DNA of 64,000 nt from Platynereis dumerilii (taxonomy: Eukaryota; Annelida; Polychaeta; Phyllodocida; Nereididae): assembly GCA_026936325.1 (NCBI GenBank), contig JAPTHN010000001.1, positions 2,666,001 through 2,730,000 on the forward strand, given 5' to 3'. Position numbers and translations under genes: made by a program. Of the stretch, positions 11,346 through 21,993 are shown one piece after another (within the stretch, counting starts at the first letter, position 1; every line of letters begins with the position of its first letter). The notes below the pieces were generated by a model. It had not been told where the DNA came from. It made no database searches and saw only the letters and a program-made list of their open reading frames with translations.

Positions 11346-12417
11346 CTTTAGCTGACAAAACAGCTTTAAATAGCAAATTTGTCTCTACAATTTAAGGAAT
11401 ACTTTTAGATTGTACAATGCATTTGTCTCGTATTTGAGTCTGTTTTTTTAACCCCCCCCCCCCTTAATTTGTAGGATTACTTTGAATACAAGAAACAATG
11501 CATGGTATCTGACCCACAAGAGGTGACCCCAATGTCAAGTACAATGGAATAGCTAAAGTATGCTTTATTTGATGGAAGATTTGGGCTTTAGGGTCTGTAT
11601 TTATGCATGAACTCTAGTGGGCTTATTAGGCCAGAACTTTGATCAAACCCCAGATCCAGCAGAGGAAAGTCTCTGATACTTCCATTATTGGAAACAGCTT
11701 TTTGCTGAAAACAACCAAACATTGTGGTTTCTGCCTAATCAGTGCTTAGGCCAATTTGTAAATTTTTTGCTACAATGTAACCATGTGATACATGACAGAA
11801 TCATCTTACTTCAGGACATGTGATTAGGTGAACTACAAGTTTCAATGTTGTTGGGTTCTGCATATTTTGTATCCTCAATATGTACATGGCCTGCCCGGAA
11901 TTCTATTTGGGGAGGGGATAAGGATGTTTAATGTTATCATCATCATCATGTGGTAATGTCCTGGGTTTGAGGCTGAGTGTATTGAACTTTTGGTGGTAAG
12001 GGGGGGGGGTGACCTTTTCAAATAAAGGGGGGCTTGGTGTTTTCCTCGCAAGGAAATTATTTATTTCACGGTTGCGGCAGCAGCAATTATTTATTTCAAG
12101 CGCACGAAGTCCCCGTATATTCAATCCAAAATCAAGCAATTTCTTGTTTTATAAAATGAACACATTTATTTCACCAAAACTGAGCAAGAAATTCTTTATT
12201 TTTTAGAAACTCAAAAGCCCCTCCCCCCTGCTGGATATCAAATGGTCGTCCCTACAATGTTGGGACAACCAATCAAAACATCATGCACCTGTTTCCATGA
12301 GCCTGTATGAGGTGTGATTAGTTTGTTTTTCCATGTTTGCAAATGACTTTTCCAAATAGAAGTCATGTGCACTAATTCTGATGTCACTCATGAATCCAGG
12401 TTTCCATTCTCCTGACC
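11346..12417. other. Unannotated non-coding DNA
   Basis: C- or G-runs occur at 11451-11463 and 12001-12009, with an ATC run at 11938-11949. No gene was recognised. Confidence 0.5.
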
Positions 12418-12578
12418 AGTGGCGGATCCAGAATAGGGGGGGGGGCTACGGGAACAGCTCTCCCTAGATCACTGAGATGAAAAGTAGTATTTTGTAAGAA
12501 AATGATAATATGGGACGACACGGGCCCGCAAATGCCGAAAGAACCCCTTCCCTAGACCACCCTGTCTTGATCCGCCCC
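12418..12578. mobile_element. Fold-back element with GTGGCGGATCCAG ends, copy 1
   Basis: The left end is AGTGGCGGATCCAG and the right end CTTGATCCGCCCC, an imperfect terminal inverted repeat, with a G-run inside the left end. Related ends occur at 45.2-45.5 kb. Confidence 0.5.
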
Positions 12579-12626
12579 GGGCATCCACCAAGTGAGCTTG
12601 AGTGCTGTTGACTCGTAGTAAATCTA

Positions 12627-12745
12627 CTCTCTGTCTATCTCTCTAGCTGTCTATCTCTCTAGCTGTCTATCTATCTATCTATCTATCCATCTATCTACCA
12701 ATTTATTTATCGTTTTGTATTTCTATCTGTCTATCTTTACTGGTC
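12627..12745 (+). repeat. Degenerate CTAT/CTGTCTAT array
   Basis: TCTCTAGCTGTCTATC units followed by ATCT units. Confidence 0.8.
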
Positions 12746-12965
12746 AGTCATATCTATAACACCTTTCAGAATACTTATCAGTCTTTTCCATAGTGGGTGA
12801 GGGACGGTTGATGTTTGGAGATAATGGATTTTTCGAAATCTCAAGGTGTTATCCACAAGTGCAGGTGGAAATTAAAGGTGGATGAAACTTTGGAGTAGCA
12901 ACGAGATATCATAATTAGAGATTATTGCAGATAACTGATGCAACAAATACAGTGTATGTGAGATT

Positions 12966-13035
12966 TGGTTGCTCATTCGATTACTAGCATAACATTAGAT
13001 TACTCATTCGATTAGTAAGGTTACTCAATTAGATT
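12966..13035. repeat. Short tandem block with CATTCGATTA words
   Basis: CTCATTCGATTA occurs twice (near 12972 and 13005), with ATTAGATTACTC and CAATTAGATTG around it. The GATTA cores resemble homeodomain sites. The period is about 33 bases. Confidence 0.4.
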
Positions 13036-13039
13036 GACA

Positions 13040-16000
13040 GTTATCTTAGACTAGAAAACTTCACAGAAGATGTGACATACTGACTGTCCAGGAGATATTC
13101 TTGAGATGTAAGATATATTGTCTACAATATTGTTTGAGATTTCGTCTCTGATATTGTCTGAGATAGAGGCTGCCATTGAGATAGAGGCACGGTCGTAACG
13201 TGAGACAGGAAGGGTTAGGGGCTTAGTTGAAAGGGGTTATTTAAAATGTGAAGAAAACCTGTGAAACGCCTTGAAGTGAAGGGCACTGGAGTGTCTTTGA
13301 TAAACACTTTAAGTAATTAGACGTCATTTGACAGTTCATACTGTGTACCTAGCTCTCACGGTTTCCTACAGAGGAGGCTACTTATCACCCTCGCATGTGA
13401 GCATTGTGTATAGTTGAGTAACTGTTGCATAACAGAAGGTTGAATATCCCGCTCATCACCTGGCGCCCTCTATCAGCAGAGGGCATTTGTGACCCCCTGA
13501 CCTTGCAGAGGCCCTTGCGGTCCTATTGGGGTTGTGGATATACCCTTAGCCCTGTCAGTTACTCATATTGTCCAATGCCCTCTGAAGGTCTATATCCTTT
13601 GTCTCTGTCTGATTGCTTTATCCTTTTGCTGTAATTACCTTTGCTGTCTTGACACCTTATAATCATAAACTGCAAAGATTAAAGATGTGAAAACAATGAA
13701 CTTGAAATGAAGACACCGATTTGAAATTAGTTACACCCTATGAACGTAATCCAAGGAGCACATATTCACCAGAAATTATGATGTTTGCTTGTTTTGGACG
13801 AAGGATTTTTCCCCTAACTGTCACAGATTATGATTATACAGGAACTGAAAATTAATCTTGACATCGCCATTCAGCCAAAATCTAGTATTGATTTGAACTA
13901 TTATATGTTCTTTTGCACGGTATATTTTTCGTCGAATTTCATAATTAATCATACATTCTTGTAGCTCGTTGCTTGAACACCTAGAGAATCTTTGCTGAAG
14001 TGTGCTTGAGGTGTGATCTGTCTGATGTGATGTGCAGTACAGTCCAGCTTTAATTGATGGATAGGGCCACTTCCTTCTTTGGGTTAATGTGGTACATGAG
14101 AGTGGGGGGGACGGGCTGCAGGGTTGATACAGAAAAAGCTGTTGAGAATTTCCTGGATGGCACCCTGCTTTTCTAGGGGTATGGGAGCTGCTGGTTGTTT
14201 GTGGGGACTTTAATGAGATTTGAATTCAAACTGTGGGGGCCCGCTGAGACCCCGGGGAGATTGGGGTGAGTTACGCCACTGCAGATTATGAGATGGGGAA
14301 AGGGGTGAATGGGGAATTTATAAAAAGGGGGGGGGGGGTAGAATATGAGGCTGTGAAATACTGGATAACACACAGGGTGACACAGAAGGAAGATAGGGCA
14401 TAAATCACCCTCCTCCACGACAGATGTCCTGCCTGGGTTCTCTGGACATCCTAGGCTTTCAGTAGCCTCTGTGTTGACTGGAATTATGTGATATTACATA
14501 AGAGTGACCAACGGCCATCCACATTGGACATCAGGTGGTTCACCTGCCTTATGTCCATATTCTGACCCCCCCCCCTTGACCCCCTCCCCTTTGCCCCTTC
14601 CATGGACAGCTTGTGTCCAGCACTAAAGTCCATTGATAAAGTTCACAGAAATCCAGTCAAACTCTCTAAAAAATATTTATTTATGATTTTACATCTTGCT
14701 TTGTACTTACTTTTGTAAAAAAAAAGGGTCTGAAGAGACTGTTATTAAGTTTTAGGATACAACTGCCGTAAATATAAGGTAGGCATGTGATTTCAGTGAC
14801 ATTTACAAATGCTTTTGTTGAGCTAGAATCCACTCCAAGCAGAGCCCAGACCAATGTTTCTGTGGCTTCAGTTGCAACTTTTTGTACAAATTCCATACAT
14901 GTTTGACTGCACGTGGCCAACCTTTTAGTTAGGGAATTTCACAACAATCCATTGTTAGTGGTTGACCACAGAAGCGTGCTGCACCTCAGACTGCCTCTGT
15001 TCAATTGAAAGTTCAAAAATACAAAAATACTGAATCAATTATCATAGACATTCTATAGAATTTTAATAACGATTGTGCAGTTTTGAATGGGGAACACCCA
15101 CCCTGTGATGTCCTGAAGGCTGAAGCCCCACACCTCCCTCCCCCCTCCCCCCGTATTTCCCAACAGCTTGCATCCCAGGAAAATTCACAAATTCACCCCC
15201 CCCCCCCCCCAATATCTTTCCTTCTCCCCCTTGATGTGCAAATCTCCTTGTATGAGGCAATCCCATTATGAGTTTCGTAACTTTATACCTCGACTGTCAG
15301 TTCACAGGGGAACCCATCTCTCCCTGAGTCTCAAGAGTGCTGTCCCAGTGCCTTATAAGACTCTGTAGACTCTGTCCATAGTTCGTTTTGTCATTACACA
15401 ACCTTTTGTCATCCTAAGAACCACTTGATTGCTGTTGTGTAATCATTTTTCAAAAACTTGAGGCTTGATGTATATGGTTTCTTCAGTTCTGGGAATGTAC
15501 ACAGCACTAAGTGTGAGGTATATGGTAGCTGAGGGATTAAATTACAGAAAATTCAAACAGCAGTATTTCTTAATTAAGTTGTAACTTGCAGGCCTCAAAG
15601 AAAAATTGCACATCTGAGAATATTTCAAGGAATTTGAAATATCACTTCTAAACTTTATGGGATTTCAAATTTGGATTATCCAAAAAAGATTTAAGAAAAA
15701 TAATTGCTTTAATCGTTTTTCTAGAAGAGAATATTGGTCATTATGTTAATTAGTTACCCCCAAAGATTCCCTCAGCAAGACTTAGTATTGGGTAATAGAT
15801 AATATGTTATATCACAAACATGGATAATACAGAGCTAATTACTGTAATGATTTCCTGATAAATCTGCAGTAAGCAATCACTAAACATCCGTTCAAACATT
15901 ATCATTTAAACGTATAAATCCTCATTTAATTACTGGAAAGTGTGATGATACTAAGAGCATCGGGGTATTTAAAAACATGATATAATAGGACATTAATTAG

Positions 16001-16440
16001 TTAATTGACCCTCTGTAAGCTTTTGACACAGGAGATAGAACTACGCAATGTGCAGTCTTGGCTGTGTCCTGTACATTGTCAAATGCTTTAGTACCATCCG
16101 CAGTGACAAGTATGAACAAATTGAAATAGAAAACTGGCAGTTATCACCATTAAGAATATGATAAGGCAGTAATTAGCAGCGTGCAATATGCAATTTTCAC
16201 GGCTACTACTACCCACTACCACTGCCACAGCAGCTGGGAGGGGAGGGTAAAGGGTAGTAATGTTATGTCACCATTTTAGAATAGGGATGTGGAACTCAGC
16301 ATCTCTGATGTGCAGCACTAATGTGCTTATCATAACCCTCTCGCGAGGCTGTCTCACGCAACATAATGGCCAAACAACACCTGCAAACTGCGAAGATAGA
16401 CAGATAGTTATATAGATGGGTGGATAGGGAGGAAGTGAAA
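13040..16440. other. Non-coding DNA with homopolymer runs
   Basis: C/G runs lie at 14107, 14328-14338, 14568 and 15197-15210. No exon is recognised. Short frames in this interval have no family features. Confidence 0.5.
14217..14283. mobile_element. Partial copy of the CAGTGGCGTAACT-ended element
   Basis: Only one terminus (GTTACGCCACTGCAG) and the adjacent GGGG/CCCC segment are seen, resembling the right end of the element at 8581-8780. Confidence 0.35.
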
Positions 16441-16446
16441 GTTTGC

Positions 16447-16447
<1 letters not shown>

Positions 16448-16545
<98 letters not shown>
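16448..16545 (+). repeat. (GATA)n microsatellite, about 24 perfect units
   Basis: This array is perfect over almost 100 bases, so it is likely polymorphic in length. Confidence 0.97.
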
Positions 16546-16997
16546 CAAATGAAATGTGAAGGAGTTTTGGAGATAAGTCAATTTACGGCAATGATGGATG
16601 GATGAATTGGAAAGAATCCAATATAGGCTAGGTGGATGAGAGATTGGTAAATAGAAAAGCCAGGAGGATAGGCCTAAAGGTGAAAACAAAACATATTCAG
16701 CAAAATATGTTTTGGTTTGGTCAGATCAGACATATGGCAGAGGGATTAAAAATACAAAGTTCTCCTGTGCGTTTTTGTTTCTTATGACATTTCATTATTG
16801 AGTTATTGCAATGCCTTCATTTAATTGATGGATTACCTAGAACTTTCAGTAATGCTATGGTCAAGCAAAATATTTGAAAAGAAGCCCAAGAGCAGATTAA
16901 TTTTCTCGTCACTCTCATTTCTCACATTTCAAATTTTGAAAACTGCTGACAAACTGAGAACCGAGAATGCAAATTAGTGTCAGTGGTAATTGAGTAG

Positions 16998-17086
16998 TGA
17001 CGTCATGAACGTGTCTGGTCCATTGCACGTGAGCTGAGACGTAGGGAACGTGCGTTTAGATGACGTCACCTTACGTAACGACGTCA
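16998..17086. promoter_or_regulatory. bZIP site cluster (CRE and PAR-type) with an E-box
   Basis: TGACGTCA occurs at 16998-17005 and 17061-17068, TTACGTAA at 17071-17078, CGACGTCA at 17079-17086, and CACGTG at 17026-17031. The last three bZIP words start 10 and 8 bases apart. The block is locally CpG-rich inside AT-rich DNA. Known binders of such words are CREB/ATF, C/EBP or PAR-bZIP proteins, and bHLH proteins for CACGTG. It may be an enhancer or a promoter. Confidence 0.5.
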
Positions 17087-17169
17087 CAGTTCCCCTGAGA
17101 AAGACGCGTAGTGCACACAAATTGTGTACGTTCAACACGACATTATCTGCTAAGCCAACGTTCATTGAC

Positions 17170-18480
17170 AGGTTTTAAGCTCACAGCAAATTTTGATTAA
17201 CACCACACACTATCCATGCAACCTGGTTTGATTTAATTGGTGGTTAGGTTAATCTGTCTTGAGTATTATATATCTCACCTTGGTTGTGGTTCCATTTGAC
17301 AGAATATAATAAATGGCATGTATAAAGTGTTGAATGAATCTTGAAAAATTCCTCGAACACCAAATGCCATAATTACGGTGTATATAGGCCTATTAGCAAT
17401 TTCCCCATGTACAGTGTAACTGGAAATAAGCTTCGCCAAACCTTGTAATATTGGCTAAAATGGTACAAAAATGAGGAAAAAATTCAAAAGCACAACATAA
17501 TAGTCATATTGGTCTATATTTTATTTGAGACTGAAAACTCTAGTTAGCCTGATTTTAATTGGAGATTTTTCTGGCTTGTCATCACAGTGTTAAGGCTTAG
17601 AACTGACCTGTTTGTTCCTGATTGTTTCAGTGTACAGTGCCATTTGTGAAAAGCAACACTTTTCCATTTATTGAATCAGTAAATGTTAACTGGACAGCGA
17701 TCCTGCAATGCAAACTTCCTGACACTTGGACAAAGGATACCAGCACATGTCAATTTGAAACCTTGTCCAAATTTTGCCAGTCGACAACATTTTGATTAGC
17801 ATTTTCACGAGATCATATATTACAATGGAATTCAGATGTTTTCATAAATGTTCATGCTAATGACTTACTACATGACATTGCGTGCTTTATTTGTTGATGT
17901 AGGTATTTTATTTATTGATACCACAGCTTTGTTTATCAGTTTTCTAATGATTTGATATAATTCATCAGAATTTGACATTTCTTTAGTGTAGTACCCTTAA
18001 CTTTGATGTATAATGAATTAATGATAATAAAAATCTAAAAAAATTGATATAAATATATAATTATAATTTTAATGACCAAGTCATTGTTTATTAAATACAT
18101 TATCAGAGAAATCAGTTCAAATCTTTCATAAAACTGAAAAGGGGGGGGGGTTGGGTTCATCGTATTGTTGTAGCATTTTCTCTTTAAATTTTGATTTTGA
18201 TGTTGTGCAATTTTTTAGAGCAACTCTAAAACATTGGTCAATATAGTGCCCACAAGAGCACCCTGAGCAGATTCCTAGAATTAAAGGGTGAGGGGGTGAG
18301 GGGGGGGGGGTGGCCAAGTTATTTCTGGATGTGCTCTGGTCAGATTGCTTTGTGTTTAGAGTCCCCTGAAATCCCTTTGTGGGCATATATCATGTCACTT
18401 GATATTGCTTTTCAACAGATCACTTTTTGTTGGCTTTGATAATTTATTCTGGCCTTCATTTTGCCAGTGGTCAGTGAGGT
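17170..18480. other. Unannotated AT-rich DNA
   Basis: No gene recognised. An acceptor-like TTGTTTCAG lies near 17622 but no donor follows it closely. G-runs at 18140 and 18301. Confidence 0.5.
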
Positions 18481-19030
18481 TACTCTGGTTATACGGATAT
18501 GGTTTTGCCTCCTGTATTTGTACATTTGAAATGGAAATGGACTGTTAATCCATATATATGCCAAAACTTTAGGGGGTGCTTAGTAAGCACTGCTTACTTT
18601 GGTTGCTTTGGACTGTATGCGATAGATATGGTTATACCTCCTGTACTTTTGTATCTGCTATGAAAAGACTTCATGTCTATCAGTTCCCCCGTGGCCTGAT
18701 TGGTAAGTGCGCTTGTCAACTGGCTTTGAGGGCGTGGGTGCAAATCTCACCCCGGGAACTTACTTTAGTCCGCGCCCATGGGACATTAAATGGAGGCGGG
18801 TTGTATCCAGTATTCTATGCTGGGGCAACTGAAAGACTCTGGGCATCCCTGAATTAATAGGGATTGTGCCAGACTCCCAGTCTTCTCATCTCATCATCAT
18901 ACGGTGATCGCCTGCCTCGATATAGCCCACTAAGATGCTGCAGAGGCGTAAAACACAAACAAACAAACACACAAACTTCATGTCTATCCTAAATACCAAA
19001 GTCAAGAGTGCTTACTTTGGTTTCTTGGGT
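18480..19030 (+). repeat. Degenerate tandem duplication split by the family B SINE
   Basis: GATATGGTT..GCCTCCTGTA occurs near 18497 and again near 18627, and TGCTTACTTTGGTT occurs near 18591 and again, after the SINE, near 19009. Two or three old tandem units were present before the SINE inserted. Confidence 0.4.
18682..18974 (+). mobile_element. tRNA-derived SINE, family B, with (CAAA)n tail and 14-bp target duplication
   Basis: The head has a CGTGGCCTGATTGGTAAG A-box region and a GGGTGCAAATCTCACCC B-box arm. The tail ends CAGAGGCGTAAAACACAAAC with further CAAA units. ACTTCATGTCTATC is present at 18668-18681 and 18975-18988. The body is unrelated to family A. Confidence 0.85.
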
Positions 19031-21468
19031 CATAAAATTGGCTGTTCATTTCAGATTTGTGTAATCCAAATTCAAAATTTTTAAAATATTTACAACGGTA
19101 ATTTAAACACTACGATAGGCCCTCTAATAAAAAAAAACCAAACATTAATCTGAATTATTTTCAAAATTTGTTTCATGTTAATTATGTTTATATCCTGTTC
19201 AGTAATTCCTCATCCAGTCTTTGACAGATTGAATCAATATAACCTAACCACAAATGGGAAAGTATGGTTAACTCATTGACTAGTTATGCAAATGAAATCG
19301 ACATTCATGATTATATCCTTTTGATTTCTTTTGTGTTTTTTGTTTGTTAAACTTCAGATTTCGTAACTTCAACAATTCTGTCCATGCATTTATGTTTGAA
19401 AGATTTATGGAATGATCATGGAATCAGAAATTCAGCAAAAGGCTATGACAGTATGATTGCAGAAGTATTTGTGTGGTATTTTGAGATCTTCCATGAAGTT
19501 GATATTGCTGGAAGAAGTGAATTGAAAGAAATTAATTTACCCTGTATAAATTTTGAATATTTCTTTGGCAAGAAACGCATTCATCAACTGTTCTAACGTA
19601 ACCTTACCTTGTCAATTTTAGTGAGGTTTCCCCAAGATTATTGTAAATGGTTCATATTTTAAGTTTAATAATTCTACATTCACTAAGCAGATCAGGTCTC
19701 ATGCATTGATCTCTAGGTACTTTCTGCTTTTAAAATCACGTGGATCATGCATACATTTTCTTCACGCACATGGTATAGGCAAGTAATAATCATAAAATGT
19801 GGTTCAAATTATTTCTCTATTGCCTAAACTTTCTTGCTTTCAACTGGTCAGGCTCATGCCAGTCGCAAAGCTTGGCGACATTACTTGCCACAATGAAATG
19901 TTTTACTGGAAAACTTTCAAATACATTAGCTAGTAGTTTAGTACCAACAATTGTATATTTCATTTGTACTTTTCACTTGTACTTTTGCTATTAGCTTTAA
20001 TTCCCTTCAGCTGAATTCTTGTGTTAAGAGTGATAAGAATTAAGCCTTGCTACTAAGTCAGCAGAATGTTAAGTGGGATTGTTAGTACATAATTCTCTTA
20101 CAATTCTTTTATGATTCTTTGATAATTCCCTTCAACTCCTGGGCCTATTTGTTTGATGTTGGGCATTAGCTGTTTTGAAGGCAGGTTGTTTTCAATAGGG
20201 TTCAGCCAGCTATTGTCTAAATGGCCAGACTGTGATTACCTGAGGCAGAAATTACACAAGCTACTGGTCACTTGGTAACTAGCCTGAATAATGTTACATG
20301 CTTCTATAGATATATGTGTTCTTAATAAATATCTTACCTTAAATGATAAAAATCATTAAATGTTTCCTTTTGATATTTAGTGTCTGCTGTCTGGTGATTT
20401 GTTCAGGAAAATTCAGTCTGACCAACCAAACAGCTGTCTGAGCCAGACAATGTAGTCTGATCAGGAGAGGTTATAAATCGGATATGTATTTCTAAAATTA
20501 CATCAATTTACTCAAACCTTTAATTACCATGCTTGTGTGCATTGGCCGAGCGTTACCACCCTGATATATGATTCTAGTTGTAATTTAAATGCATGTATAT
20601 TATTCATTTTTATGCATACCTATAATAAGATACATTGTAAAACCGTGAAGGACTGCTGGTTAGGTGCCTTTTTGTTAAACTATATATGCCGAGCATCTAA
20701 GCAAAAAAAAACTTCAATCATTTTCTCAAATTTAATAACCATTGGATTATTTCCATTTCCTCTCCCTTAAAATTGGAGCATTTCCGTGCATGTGAAGGTG
20801 CTACCAATTTTAGTAAAATTTGGATATTGAGTATAATCATGAACATTTGCAAAATTGAAATCATGCATTAATTAAAACTTCTTGGATGACGAAATTAATA
20901 CTGGACCAAGGCCTCTTAAAATCTCTAAATAGTTTCATTACCTGAAGTCCCCTGTTTTTTGGTCCATTACCAATTTAATTTTGCAGTTCCTGGAAATAAG
21001 CATAATGCATTAGGAGACTGTGATGATGCTTATTTAACCTGTTTACCTTCAATTAGTGCCATTAGATGGTTGCCAATTGGTTAGTTTGATTTTATTTAGG
21101 ACTCACTGCCTAAGATTTGTATGACCTTAACAGTTGAAGGTTGAAGTCATTTTGAAAAATTGTGTCAATTAGAATCTATCAATATTGAATTGACATTAAA
21201 ATTAATTCTACAATTGTGACGTTTCCGATAGATAATTAATCTCCCTTAATTGCAGCACAGTTCAATTTCCAAGAAAAACCACGATATCGAAATGGTTACA
21301 TATTTTTCTGTTGAAATGGTCTCATGTTTTGCTCTTCAGAAAAGGTTTCATATTTTTCTTCGGATTTGTTGAGGTCATGGTTCTACCTCTTAGATAGGCC
21401 TATATAGTCATTAAATTTTAAGTTATTACATTTTGAAATTAATTATGTGTAGAGATGGAAATGGAGGG
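19030..21468. other. Unannotated AT-rich DNA
   Basis: No gene or clear mobile element was recognised. The stretch from 20900 to 21250 is rich in AATTA words. Confidence 0.5.
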
Positions 21469-21540
21469 GGGAGCTTGAGGGAGCTTGAGGGAGCTTGAGG
21501 GAGCTTGAGGGAGCTTGAGGGAGCTTGAGGGAGCTTGATC
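21469..21540 (+). repeat. Perfect 10-bp tandem repeat GAGCTTGAGG
   Basis: About seven units with no visible mismatch; just after it lies the near-palindrome GGGAGCAGCTCCC (21551-21563). Confidence 0.95.
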
Positions 21541-21924
21541 AAGAAACTTGGGGAGCAGCTCCCAAATTATCAGTGGTGAAAATACCATTTTCATGTTCAC
21601 TTTTTCAGTCTCCTCCAGGTGGCAAAATGTTTCCCTTTTAAAAATTTGGATTGACGCGCTGCTGCCACATCAGTGCTTTTATGGGAAGTTGAAAAAAGGA
21701 AATAAAAAAAATTAACAACAGAAAAGTGCAAATGTACTTGTTAAATGCCTCTTGTAATATAGTACTATGGAGTTAAAAGATCATTGGCAACTGGGGCAAC
21801 ATGTAATTGTTACAATTTACTGTAAAAGCTCGTATGAATGAGTACTTGGAGTTAGAGCCAAATGACCTAACAAATGTCAGTAACATTCAACTTAACACTA
21901 TAGAATCTACCTGTGCTGCCCCCT

Positions 21925-21993
21925 ATGACTTGACCTGACCTATATATGATGTATGTGACCTTGACCTGACCACGTGACCTCACGTGTGACCTT
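21925..21993. promoter_or_regulatory. Nuclear-receptor half-site and E-box cluster
   Basis: TGACCT words occur at 21931, 21956, 21962, 21975 and 21987, and CACGTG at 21971-21976 and 21981-21986. TGACCTTGA (21956-21964) is the complement of TCAAGGTCA, the extended half-site used by ERR and FTZ-F1/SF-1 type receptors. Confidence 0.4.
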
